Below are positions 44,336-64,000 of a stretch of DNA of 64,000 bases, one piece after another. A model generated the notes under the pieces. It made no database searches and had not been told where the DNA came from. It saw only the letters and a list, made by a program, of their open reading frames with translations. The translations under genes and the position numbers were made by a program. Each line of letters starts with the position of its first letter. Positions within the stretch are counted from its first letter, which is position 1. This DNA comes from Taeniopygia guttata (lineage: Eukaryota > Chordata > Aves > Passeriformes > Estrildidae): NCBI RefSeq assembly GCF_048771995.1, contig NC_133036.1, positions 19,379,001 through 19,443,000 on the forward strand, given 5' to 3'.

Positions 44336-45593
44336 TTTGTACTGTAATAAACTGCTACCAGTCCGGATTTCAATAGCTGAAAAAAATAGACAAATATCAC
44401 AGCCCCTGCTGAGAATTCAATTAAACTACAGGATATACAACTTAGAGCTAGAGCCTCTGAAGCTTGGACAGCTTTAGCACATGCTAAAGAAATAGTGTGA
44501 ATCTCACCTCAGGAGACAAGAGCATCACAGTACTTCTCTCTACACAGAAATGAGTAAGATCATCTGACATTTTCCACTGTGATTTATTTCTAGTGCTGGC
44601 CTGTGTTAGGAAGTCAATTCAACTGCACTTCTCTGCATACAGAAGATGAGCATGTATTCTGTGCACACCCAAACAACACTGCCTATTCAAGGGTTTGTGC
44701 AAGGAAGGTTTAGCATGACTATTTTGAAATTATATTCCCCTCACACAACAAAGGAGGTAAACCAAAGAAGCAGGGACAGATGCTTAGGAGAAAGTTCTGC
44801 TTACCAAAACAGTCTCACCCAGCTCCTGAATTCAGCCTGGCACCCTACTCCTTCCAGTTAAGTAATTTGGAAAGAGGGGATGGGTAGCTAGTTGCTGTAG
44901 GACATTACTAGCCATGAAGAATTTCAAATTCTTCCAGAGATATAGAGGGGAGCTGAAGGGAGGGGGAACTGATGTTCATTGCCCTGTAGGATCTGTGGAG
45001 CTGCAGCACTGCTGCGAGGCACCAGTGTGACCAGGAATGGCTGGGATAGCTGGAGCAGCCTGAGAGCCAGGTACAGGAGACAAAGACATGGCAGAGAAGT
45101 GATTGGCAACTCTGCCATGAGGAGTCCAAGCCTTGTTCTTGGCAGCCCAAGCACCAAGGTGGGGGCCCTGGAGCGGCCCTGGGACACACCCAGTGCTGGC
45201 AATGAGCTGTGAGCCAGTGCAAACAGGAACAGTGGCACTGACTGGTGGCACAGGGGACAGCCTGGAGCACAGAGAGAAGCACTGGGGAAAAGACAGAAAT
45301 ACGAATCCTTGTAGGGGATCTACAACTAAATACAAAAGCAGAGAATTGTGGGTACTGAAAAATTTTTCTCCCTTTTCTAACATTTGGGAGGAGTCTTAAT
45401 TCCAGTACTATTACAGATTAAGTACCATCCTGTCTCAGCTGTAAAACCAACTGACAAAGCAGAACATTCTGTAGTTTCACCTTCTTTCCACAGAGGACAT
45501 TTCTGTATTTACACCACACCAAAGTTTCTGTACCTCCAATAAACTTGGCATCAAGAGAGTCTTACTCACAAATTGGGTCTTCATTGATTTCAC

Positions 45594-45599
45594 TTTATT
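45594..45599 (-). terminator. Likely CES-C poly(A) signal
   Basis: AATAAA on the minus strand about 250 nt beyond the CES-C stop codon, the first canonical hexamer seen in that direction. Confidence 0.5.
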
Positions 45600-45846
45600 A
45601 AAACAACGTTGCTGCTACATTCTCTCTTCAGTCATGGAGGAGTGTCAGAAGAACCTGAGTATTGTGGAAATTTGGTAGCTGTATTTGACAAGTCAGGATT
45701 AACTGGAATTATTACAGTGAATAATTTCAGGTATGACAGCAATGAAGAAAAGGTGAGGAAAATGCAATTTTATCCTCAAATATACTTCAATTAATTTTTA
45801 AAATATCCTAATAGCTTGCATATTGTGTGCATGTTTAGACTGTAAA

Positions 45847-55791
<9,945 letters not shown>

Positions 55792-55929
55792 TTTCAGCCC
55801 CGCTGGGGCTCCCGGGGACTCTCTCCGCTTTTATGCGGAACAGGAGGGGACAAAGGTCCCAGCGAGGGCACTCGGGGCACGGAGCGCGGCCGGCAGGGAA
55901 CGCCTCCAGAGGGGCGAAGGCAAACGGGA

Positions 55930-56990
55930 GTGTGCCGGACCCCGAGAGCGGCACAGCCCGATTGATCATCGACACGGCCCCTGATTGATTATCGGCACGG
56001 CCCCTGATTGATCATCGGCACGGCCCCTGACAGATTATCGGCACGGCCTCGACAGCCGGCACAGCCCCGACTGATTATCGGCACGGCCCCTGACTGATGA
56101 TCGGCGCGGCCCCGAGAGCCGGCACAGCCCCTGATTGATCATCGACACGGCCCCTGACTGATGATCGGCGCGGCCCCGAGAGCCGGCACAGCCCCTGATT
56201 GATCATCGACACGGCCCCTGACTGATTATCGGCACGGCCCCTAATTGATCATCGACACGGCCTCCAGAGCCGGCACAGCCCCGACTGATTATCGGCACGG
56301 CCCCTGATTGATTATCGGCACGGCCCCGAGAGCGGCACAGCCCGATTGATCATCGGCACGGCCCCTGACTGATTATCGGCACGGCCCCTGACTGATTATC
56401 GACACGGCCCCGAGAGCGGCACAGCCCGATTGATCATCGACACGGCCCCTGATTGATTATCGGCACGGCCCCTGATTGATTATCGACACGGCCCCTGATT
56501 GATCATCGACACGGCCTCGAGAGCCGGCACAGCCCCGATTGATCATCGACACGGCCCCTGATTGATTATCGGCACGGCCCCTGATTGATTATCGACATGG
56601 CCTCGACAGCCGGCACAGCCCCGATTGATTATCGACACGGCCCCTGGTTGATTATCGACACGGCCCCTGATTGATGACCGGCACGGCCCCGAGAGCCGGC
56701 ACAGCCCCTGACTGATTATCGGGACAGCCCCCCCATCACCCGCACAGCCCCTGATCGATCACCGGCACAGCCCCGATCACCGGCACGGCCCCGATCACCG
56801 GCACGGCCCCTGATCGATCACCCGCACGGCCCCGATCGACCACCGGCACGGCCCCTGATCGATCACCGGCACGGCCCCTGATCGATCACCCGCACGGCCC
56901 CTGATCGATCACCGGCACGGCCCCTGATCGATCACCGGCACGGCCCCTGATCGATCACCGGCACGGCCCCATCTCCCCCCGCGCTCCCCG
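55930..56990. repeat. ~23-bp minisatellite between CES-C and CIAO2B
   Basis: Roughly 40 units built on CACGGCCCC plus TGATTGATTATCGG, with variants ATCATCGA, GAGAGCCGGCACAG and, in the right third, GATCGATCACCGG. It starts about 140 bp upstream of the CES-C ATG and fills most of the 2.1-kb divergent promoter interval. Confidence 0.95.
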
Positions 56991-57487
56991 GTGCCGGCGA
57001 TGCCCGGCGCCGCCCGGCAGGCGCAGCGGGAGCGCCGATCGCAGCTCATTCACCGGCTGTCAGTGCCCCCGGCACAGAAACAGGGCGAGTCTGAACACAC
57101 TTCAGAGCTTAAATACTATGAAGTTCTTTAAAACCCTCTTAAAACAACAAAAGTATCACCAAAACACCACGACAAGCAAAACAAAGCAACAAAAACCCCT
57201 AATCCGCCCTCCGCCCCTCAACAACAGGGACGAGAGATTACAATAACTAAAAAGTAACAATAGAAAAATAAGAAAACCAAATCAAAATAGTTAATACTTG
57301 CCTTAATCCCCTTTTAGAGGTGTGTATGAAGCCAAAGCATGTCATTGCTACACTCTGCCACTCCAGTTTAAATTTGCGTGGGGCTCTTTTGTTTGACTTA
57401 TCAAAGCAGAGAACAGATAAACAACTCGCATGGGAGCATCCTCGGCGGCGCCAGGCCCAGCCCGGAGCTGGGCGGACACTGAAGTGT

Positions 57488-57620
57488 GTGTGCGTGAGTG
57501 TGTCTGTGTGTGTGTCTGTGTGTGTGTCTGTGTGTGTGTGTGTGTCTGTATGTCTGTGCATGTGTGTGTGCGTGTCTGTATGTCTGTGCATGCGTGTGTG
57601 CGTGTCTGTATGTCTGTGCA

Positions 57621-57680
<60 letters not shown>
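57488..57680. repeat. TG/CA microsatellite upstream of CIAO2B
   Basis: About 190 bp of alternating TG with TGTCTG, TGCATG and TGCGTG interruptions, ending about 225 bp before the CIAO2B ATG. Open frames of VCVCV or HTHTH type here are artefacts. Confidence 0.95.
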
Positions 57681-57682
<2 letters not shown>

Positions 57683-57689
57683 AGTGGGG

Positions 57690-57904
57690 GACACCGCGCC
57701 GCCGACTCCATTGGCTTCCAGCTCCCGGTGAGCCCGGCAGCCCCGCTCGGCCCCGGTGAGCCCGGCAGCCCCGCTCGGCCCCGGTGAGCCCGGCAGCCCC
57801 GCCCCGCTGCCGCCCCGCCCCGCCCGCTGCCGGCCGGCCCCGCGGGGCGGTGCCATCGCTCTCCGGGCTGTTCCGGTGCGGGCGGTTCCGCTGCCGGTGC
57901 CGCC
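57690..57904 (+). promoter_or_regulatory. CIAO2B CpG-island promoter with a 28-bp tandem repeat
   Basis: GC-rich block directly upstream of CIAO2B. It contains two full and one partial 28-bp unit beginning GGTGAGCCCGGCAGCCCCGC (57727-57802). No TATA box; the start codon sits in GCCGCCATGG, a strong Kozak context. Confidence 0.6.
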
Positions 57905-60314
57905 ATGGTGGGCCCGGGCGCGGCGCCGCTGGAGAACGCGAACCCGCTCATCTACCGCCGCTCCGGGGAGCGCCCCGTCACCGCCCGCGAGGAGGACGAT
58001 GAGCTGCCCGACGCCATCGACGACCGGGAGATCTTCGATATCCTGCGGGAGCGGCGGGCAGGGCCGGGCCGGGCCGGGCCGGGCGGGGCGGGCGGGCCGG
58101 GGCGGGCAGCGCCGCTTTCCTTAACCCGCACATCTCATCCGCTCCATCAATGACCCCGAGCACCCGCTCACCCTGGAGGAGCTGAACGTCGTCGAGGAAG
58201 CGCGAGTGAAAGTGAGATCCCGCCGGGATGTGCTGCCTCAGCCGTCCGATAGAATATATAATATATAATATATAATATATAATATATAATATATAATATA
58301 TAATATATAATATATAATATATAATATGTAATATGTAATATATAATATGTAATATATATACATAATATAATATAATATATAATATAATATAATATAATAT
58401 AATATAATATAATATGGTATAGTATAATATAGTATCGTATCATATCATATCATATAACAATATATATTGTAATATTATATTATAATATAATATGTGTAAT
58501 ATAATATTATATTATTATAATGCCATATATATACTATAATATATTATAAATATTATATTATAATATAATACAATATATATAATATATTATAATATCATAT
58601 ATATGAAAATATTATATCTATATTATGTTATATTATATATATTATATAATATAGTAATATAATATTATTTATTGTATGTTATATTATATAATATATATAA
58701 TATATTATAATATCATATATATGATATTTATATTATATTATATCATATTAGATAGTAATATTATTTATTGTATATGTTATATTATATTATATTATATTAC
58801 AATATTAAAATATTGTATTGATTATTGTATTATATATTATGTTATTATATAATAAGATATAATATTTGAATATATAATAAATTAACAATATAATATTTAA
58901 GTATAGAATATTTAAATATAGAATATTTAAATGCATGTACAATAGTTATAATTCTAATGATCACATTGCAATATCATATTTTAATATATTTAATATATTG
59001 AACATAATACTTGTAGATTAGTAATTTATAAGATTTGAATAGATTTCTAGTATTTTCTAGTATGTAACTATGTTTACGGTAGCACTAAAGCTAGCACTGC
59101 AGTGGCAGTGGGCGCTGTGGGTGCCAGCAGCTGTGCCCGCAGGTGAACGATGCCCAGAGCACGGTGTCGGTGGAGTTCACGCCCACCATCCCCCACTGCA
59201 GCATGGCCACCCTCATCGGCCTCTCCATCAAGGTCAAGCTGCTCCGCTCTCTGCCCGACAGGTTCAAGGTGAGCAGTCAAAGCAAAAGAAAGGGTAGTGT
59301 TTGGGAAAAAAAAATTAAAAGGTAAAAAAAAAAAAGAAAAGCTAAGCAGCTTACAGTGAGAAATAACTAGAGCTTTTTTCATTTGTGGTGTGAGGGGTGC
59401 TGCAGGAAGCAGAGAGGGCAGTGGGTGAAATACCAGTGTGCAGTTCTGGGGGTTGCCATGGGCCAGGGGCAGTCACTGCAGTGATCTGCAGCACAGCAGG
59501 AGGGGAGCTCTCACCCGTGTCTGAAGCAGGTTTAACCGTGTGCAAATGCAGAATGCTCTGCAATTGTACACTTCTGTTTTATTCTGTTATACAGAGTAAT
59601 TGATAGTGGCAAGAATGTCCTTTCTCTCTTCTTTTTTTTGCTATTTCATTTATATTAGTTTGAACTTAATGTTCCAATGCTTTGTTTGACTCATCCCGTT
59701 TCTTTCGTGCTGCTGTTTCAGCTGGATGTTCATATAACACCAGGAACACATGCCTCTGAGCACGCAGGTAAGAGTTTTAGTCCTCTCTCGTGTGGTCTTC
59801 ATATTTGTTTTAATCCTGAAAATTAGTGAGGAGAGAGATTCCCACAGCTCAGTGTGTGGGACTTTGTGTGCGTCAGATTCTGGGGGATGTTCCACAACAG
59901 AACAGGGAGTGTCACTTAGACTGTGCTGCAGTGTTCTGTGCACATCTCCTCGGGCAGCCTGTGCTCTCAGACAGTCACTGGTGATTTGCCTGAGCACTGG
60001 GAACAGGGGAGGAAACAGGGATTTTTTGTGTCAGGCCCATGGAGCAGCTCCTGCTGCTGAATGCCAGAGAGGCTCTGCCCTGCGACAGCAGCTGGGGGTG
60101 CCCTGGGCATCCCCACCCCTGCAGCACCCCTGCAGCACCCCTGCAGCACCCCTGCAGCGTGAGGACATCGAGTCCCAGTGTCCTGACTGGTTTCTTGTGG
60201 GTTTTTTCCTGCACAGTTAATAAACAGCTCGCTGATAAGGAACGTGTGGCAGCTGCTTTGGAAAACTGTCACCTGCTGGAAGTGGTGAATCAGTGTTTGT
60301 CTGCTCGGTCATGA
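57905..60314 (+). CDS. CIAO2B: CIAO2B (MIP18/FAM96B), cytosolic Fe-S cluster targeting factor, 5 exons, 160 aa
   Basis: MIP18-family subunit of the CIA targeting complex, which with CIAO1 and MMS19 delivers Fe-S clusters to cytosolic and nuclear proteins. Exons: 57905-58037, 58132-58211, 59143-59268, 59722-59767, 60217-60314 (483 nt with stop). Exon 1 gives [19 protein letters not shown] and [18 protein letters not shown]. Exon 2 gives [20 protein letters not shown]. Exon 3 gives [20 protein letters not shown] with the conserved reactive Cys90. Exon 4 gives [15 protein letters not shown]. Exon 5 ends [10 protein letters not shown]. The match to human CIAO2B (163 aa) is very close throughout. 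Intron 1 is U12-type AT-AC; the others are GT-AG. Reading straight through exon 1 without that intron gives a false frame that stops at 58153. Confidence 0.97.
58038..58131 (+). other. U12-type AT-AC intron (CIAO2B intron 1, 94 bp)
   Basis: Donor ATATCCTGC matches the first seven bases of the U12 AT-AC consensus ATATCCTTT. The branch site TTCCTTAAC (58117-58125) is the exact consensus, 8-9 nt before the exon. The intron ends in CGCAC. Splicing at these sites gives GAG-ATC-TTC-GAT-CTC-ATC-CGC (EIFDLIR), as in human. No GT-AG pair in this interval restores the conserved sequence. Confidence 0.92.
58243..59000. repeat. AT-only simple repeat block in CIAO2B intron 2
   Basis: About 750 bp of (ATAAT)n, (TATAA)n and TATATA variants with almost no G or C, making up most of intron 2 (58212-59142). 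Confidence 0.95.
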
Positions 60315-60406
60315 TTGCCTGGTGAGGAAATCATTGGTGTTCTGATCTACTAAACTAGTTTTGTATATATGCGGTGATGTTACAATTTATATAAAACTGT
60401 GAGCAA

Positions 60407-60412
60407 AATAAA
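60407..60412 (+). terminator. CIAO2B poly(A) signal
   Basis: AATAAA in GCAAAATAAAATCAC, 93 nt after the stop codon, followed by T-rich sequence. Confidence 0.75.
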
Positions 60413-60429
60413 ATCACTTAAATTCTCTT

Positions 60430-63400
60430 GAGGAAATGTTTCTTTGGTCTTTTAAAAAATACTGTGTGGGGAGTTAGCTTACAGACAGCTACAAAAATAT
60501 AATAAAAATTGGCTTTTTAATTGTATGAGTAATTGCATAGGTACAATTTTCCATTAAACATTTTTTTCAACCTGTTTTTAACTGGTTTCTCACTATTAAA
60601 AATAAGTTATAAACTGCATTTTAGAAGTGGATTTTGCACACTGCACTTCACAAGTACACCAAGATAACTTTTAGGTAAAATCTTTACATTCCTGTGACAG
60701 TTTCAGACTGTTAATACAGTTTCACTTTCAGACATCACAAGTTGTACGAGCTGGTGTGTGCAGAGTTGGAGGACATTTAGCAGTAAGTGTCCACACTTCC
60801 AAATCATGTCTGATTTTAATTATCTTACCTTAGAATAGCCAAATGTGGAGGGCTCTTTAGACCTGTGTAAAACATGATTTATTTTTAATTACTGCTTCAT
60901 TGTGGCAGGTAATAGAGTATCTTTGAAGGAGGTGTTGTTTGTGCACCTGCAATACAGGAGTCATTACCAGTTCTCAGTATGAGCAGCCCAGCAGGCTCTG
61001 CTGAAAGATTGTCCTGGCAGTGTTTGACAGCTAAAGCACAAGTTTTGCTCTAAGTGCTTTGAGATTTAATGCTAAAACTCAACTTATTCTTCTGGTTCCA
61101 TTTGGGAACTGTGGCATTCACTAAACTGTTGTCTTTGGTAGACATTGACAGTAGAAAAACTCATTAAGAATTCATTTGAATTTTTGTAAAGGATGTCTCT
61201 AGTCTTGGACCACACAGAAAAATAACAACCTGTTGAGAAATCCTGCTGGGTATTTTGGTACATGCACCCATTGGAATGTGGCCTTCTTTGCCATCAGTTA
61301 TCTGGAAAATAAGAAATACTTTCTAAAAATACAGGTTGTGCTCACCAGTTTGATGGCAGTGCTTTGCGCTCCAGGAGCATTTTCCCTGGGAGGGTCTCAG
61401 ATGCTGTTTGAAAAGGGTGAAGCTTATGGACATTGTGTGAAGCTCAGCCTGGCAGTCCAGTCGAGTGCTCCAAGTGTGATGTCCAAAGTCACACAGCAGA
61501 GCAAGAGAGGAACAAAGCCAGACCTTCCCAGTCCAGAGCTGAGCCTCCCTGCCTGCACAGGGCTGCAGAAAGCTCTGCAGCAGCCTCAGCCTGCTCGTGT
61601 GGCTCAGCAGCCTTTGAATGGGCAGTGCTGCTGGGATGTATGAATGAAACTGCAAATAAAGACAGTATTTATGTAATGTTAATATTGGGCAAGGAACAGA
61701 ACAACCCAGCTTTGCTCTGCCTCTTATTGAGTCACTGAACTGATTAGTTCTGACATTGCCAGCATTTGCACCACAGATGAAACTCCAGCCATGGTAATGC
61801 ATGCAGGCAGCTCCCAGGCACCACACTTGGGTGGTTTGATTTTGTTTTCTGGTTTTTGGTGGCTTTTTACAAAGAAAATAAATTTTGCCCCCAGATTTTG
61901 GGGAAGAAAGAAATGCAAGCACGTGCCAGGGGGAATACAGGAGGATGACTAAGCTGCCAACAGATTGCTTCAACCTGCACTCCAAACAGAGAAGGGATCA
62001 GTAAATGGTGCTTTGCTGAAGCTCTCTGCTTGGCTTTCATCACTACATAATACTAGTGCTAAATAATTTATTGGGATGTTGGCACTTGCCTTATGAAGCA
62101 CACTGTGTACAGCAGCCCTGGGGATGCACTTTGGACCATTTGCCTTCTCAGAGAAGCAATAGAATGTGTTTGATGGTTTGCATTTATAGTTAATAGTTGA
62201 GGGATGACTTCCCAGTAAGGGGAATCTGCTGTGGATTTTCAAACCTGAGGTCTGACTTCTGTTATTTAGGGATGGAGAATCTGATTACTTTAGGTCTGGT
62301 GTGTTTGTTTAAGTGATGTGGATGTTGTATTTATCATAGAACCAACCACAGTGGCTTTGCTGAAGGCCCAGGCCCTCCTGTCCAGGCTCCTTCAGCTCTG
62401 TACTTGCTGATAATGTACCACCAGTTCTGGTGGAAACCTTCCATCCTGCTGTTGAAGATCATTAGCTGGTTCCTATTGCATGGAGACAAAGTGGGAGAAG
62501 AAAACACTAATTTGTTAGAAATATTTCCTTTAAAATGTTTATTAGGCCAAAATGGCACCCCTAAATTTAGCCTCTGGAATGCTTTGTAATAGGACACATT
62601 CCATGAGAAACTATGACCCTTTGGAGCAGCTGTGTTGAATCCAAACAGCCTCATTCAAGTCCAGGAAAAATGCCAGGAGCAGACATCAGGGCAGAGTCTT
62701 CCAGGGGTGGCTGGATGGCATTCCCCACTCCCAGTGTGCTCCCAGGGCAGCTGGATGGCATTGCCAGTGTGCTCCCAGGGCAGCTGGATGGCATTCCCCA
62801 CTCCCAGTGCTCCCAGGGCAGCTGGATGGCATTCCCAGTGTGCTCCCAGGGCAGCTGTCTGTGCTGTCCCTGCCCTGGGGGAGCACTGACAGTCCCTCTG
62901 CTCCCACCGTGTCCCTCTGCCGTGCCAGTGTCTGAACCTGCTGCAGCCCCTGCATCCCCAGGCTCAGCAGTGGCAGGGAAGCAGCTCAGCAGCTTTGTGT
63001 CCAAAGATGCAGCTGAACTGTCCATGGAAGAGCTTCACCACTGCATGGCATTGTTTCTTTTGGCCCTGGGTGGAGCAGTGTGTGCCACACACTGGAAATG
63101 TTAATTAATAAAAGCTATTTCAGTATTCTGGCCGTGCTCAAGAGTGATGTATCTGCGTCAATAGAGGGCTTTGATTAAGATCTTCCTCTGCAGCTTTGAT
63201 TTATAAATTCTGTGTTTTACAAGTTTTTTATAGCTGTTAAAAGCATTTCTTTTTGGCCTGTCAAGCAGAGATCTGGACCACTTTCCCTTCCTTTACCAAA
63301 TGGGCTGTTTGGCATAAATACAGACTGAAGAAGTAGCAGTCAGTGTTCTTCCATAGGCAAAAGAGAAGTTTGTAGTAAAAAATCTCTCTGATGTTACTAA

Positions 63401-63849
63401 TTAACAGCAAAGAGAACCAAAGTAGGGAAAGTTGAGGTGTGTTTGAGTTTGCTGGTCTCACAGCCATTTGCCAGCAACATTCAATAGCACATAAAATTTT
63501 CATTCCACAAAATGCTAAATATACAGGGCATTTTTACAAAATGTGCAAATAGCAGAGAGCCCTCATTTTATCCAACACACTTCAGTACCTGCAGAAGACA
63601 TTCTGTCATCCTCTGAGACCTTTTTACCTATCTCTTATTATCAATTCACACATTTATTATTTTATGTCCTACCTCTAAAGAGCTTTTGCTTGCACACAAG
63701 TTATTTCCATTCCTTAACTTCTCTTTTGTGGATCTAGGGAACAGCCCTGTCTGCAGTGATGAAGACATCCTGATTCTTAGGATGGATGAAACCCTGCTCT
63801 CCCAGTTTAATTCTAGCACTGCTCAGGGTCTCTGCCCAGCCTGGCACCC
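60430..63849. other. Intergenic region right of CIAO2B
   Basis: No gene is recognised in 3.4 kb. Open frames at 61233-61985 and 62613-63104 show no family motif. One small minisatellite lies at 62709-62860. The next orthologous gene is not reached inside the window. Confidence 0.55.
62709..62860. repeat. Short minisatellite, about 4 units
   Basis: Four units of the type GGCAGCTGGATGGCATT followed by CCCCACTCCCAGTG or CCAGTG and TGCTCCCAG, alternating longer and shorter forms. Confidence 0.85.
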
Positions 63850-64000
63850 TGTCTTGGTTTGCAAAGACAGGAGTCTGTGAAGGAAGGCAAAAGCCTCCTG
63901 TGAAATGGAAAAGGTAAACCCTCTCCCTCCAAATTACCACAATTTAAAAAAAGGCTCTCAGGCAAAGATATGGGAATGGGATTAACAGTTCTTTACTGGG
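63850..64000 (+). mobile_element. 5' part of an endogenous retroviral LTR, cut by the window edge
   Basis: Starts TGTCTTGGTTTGCAAAGACA and continues through CTCAGGCAAAGATATGGGAA and TTAACAGTTCTTTACTGGG. I recognise this start from a common songbird LTR group. Whether internal retroviral sequence follows cannot be seen. Confidence 0.7.

Larger units (their letters stand above)
41753..45593. other. Intergenic region between CES-B and CES-C
   Basis: Single-copy sequence right of the duplication. It holds one LTR (42667-44159) and a pair of DR1-type motifs (44287-44335). I see no gene in 41753-42666 or 44336-45593. Open frames around 44908-45383 match nothing I recognise. Confidence 0.6.

Noticed and set aside
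44908-45383. Open frames of 104-135 aa between CES-B and CES-C
   Set aside because: No splice-consistent extension, no recognised domain, low-complexity Leu/Cys/Ser composition.
55930-56990. Regular repeats with variable parts, superficially CRISPR-like
   Set aside because: Units are contiguous and degenerate with no unique spacers, no cas genes, and a vertebrate setting. It is a minisatellite.
57247-57951. Open frames of 110-234 aa rich in HT or VC
   Set aside because: Translation of the TG/CA microsatellite joined to the GC-rich CIAO2B promoter; no conserved sequence.
57905-58153. CIAO2B reading continued through 58038-58131 as an 82-aa protein
   Set aside because: The tail after REIFD has no similarity to the family, while the AT-AC intron restores the conserved sequence exactly.
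62613-63104. 163-aa plus-strand open frame near the right end
   Set aside because: Spans a minisatellite at 62709-62860 and shows no recognisable domain; not supported as a gene.

Overview
The window is vertebrate nuclear DNA, most likely from a songbird. The genes are split by GT-AG introns and start in CpG islands. The repeats are avian: CR1 LINE 3' ends and several LTR types familiar from passerine genomes. I recognise six protein genes, plus one broken piece of a host gene. From left to right they are: the first two coding exons of UBA2 (minus), PDCD2L (minus, 7 exons), two near-identical carboxylesterase genes here called CES-A and CES-B (minus, 13 exons each), a diverged third carboxylesterase CES-C (minus, 13 exons), and CIAO2B (plus, 5 exons), which lies head-to-head with CES-C. 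The CES/CIAO2B head-to-head order matches the CES2-CIAO2B order of human 16q22. The PDCD2L-UBA2 pair matches human 19q13. The window therefore spans the join of two human synteny blocks, as expected for bird chromosome 11.

The dominant structural event is a recent tandem duplication. Copy 1 runs from about 7865 to 26096 and copy 2 from 26097 to about 41752. The unit carried the 5' half of PDCD2L and one whole carboxylesterase gene. Copy 2 then lost 2.39 kb (PDCD2L exons 1-3, the start of exon 4 and the promoter) and gained a 300-bp solo LTR. What remains there is an orphan PDCD2L exon between CES-A and CES-B. By eye the two CES coding sequences differ at 5 of 1659 positions, giving two amino-acid changes (E25G at the probable signal-peptide boundary, H330N).

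CES-A and CES-B look like active ER-lumen serine esterases: signal peptide, HGGG oxyanion loop, GESAG nucleophile elbow, Ser/Glu/His triad, two disulfide pairs and a C-terminal HTDL. CES-C keeps the triad but has HGGN and GISAG, so its active-site frame is unusual. CIAO2B intron 1 is a 94-bp AT-AC intron with textbook U12-type signals. PDCD2L has a 48-bp minisatellite inside its coding sequence (6 units, about 96 extra residues).

Tandem repeats are unusually dense. They include a G-rich minisatellite in CES intron 1 (both copies), a roughly 1-kb, 23-bp minisatellite in the CES-C/CIAO2B promoter interval, a GC minisatellite upstream of PDCD2L, and long TG and TA tracts in or near CIAO2B. Exon boundaries were placed by hand from splice signals and reading-frame continuity. 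No alignment or search was run.
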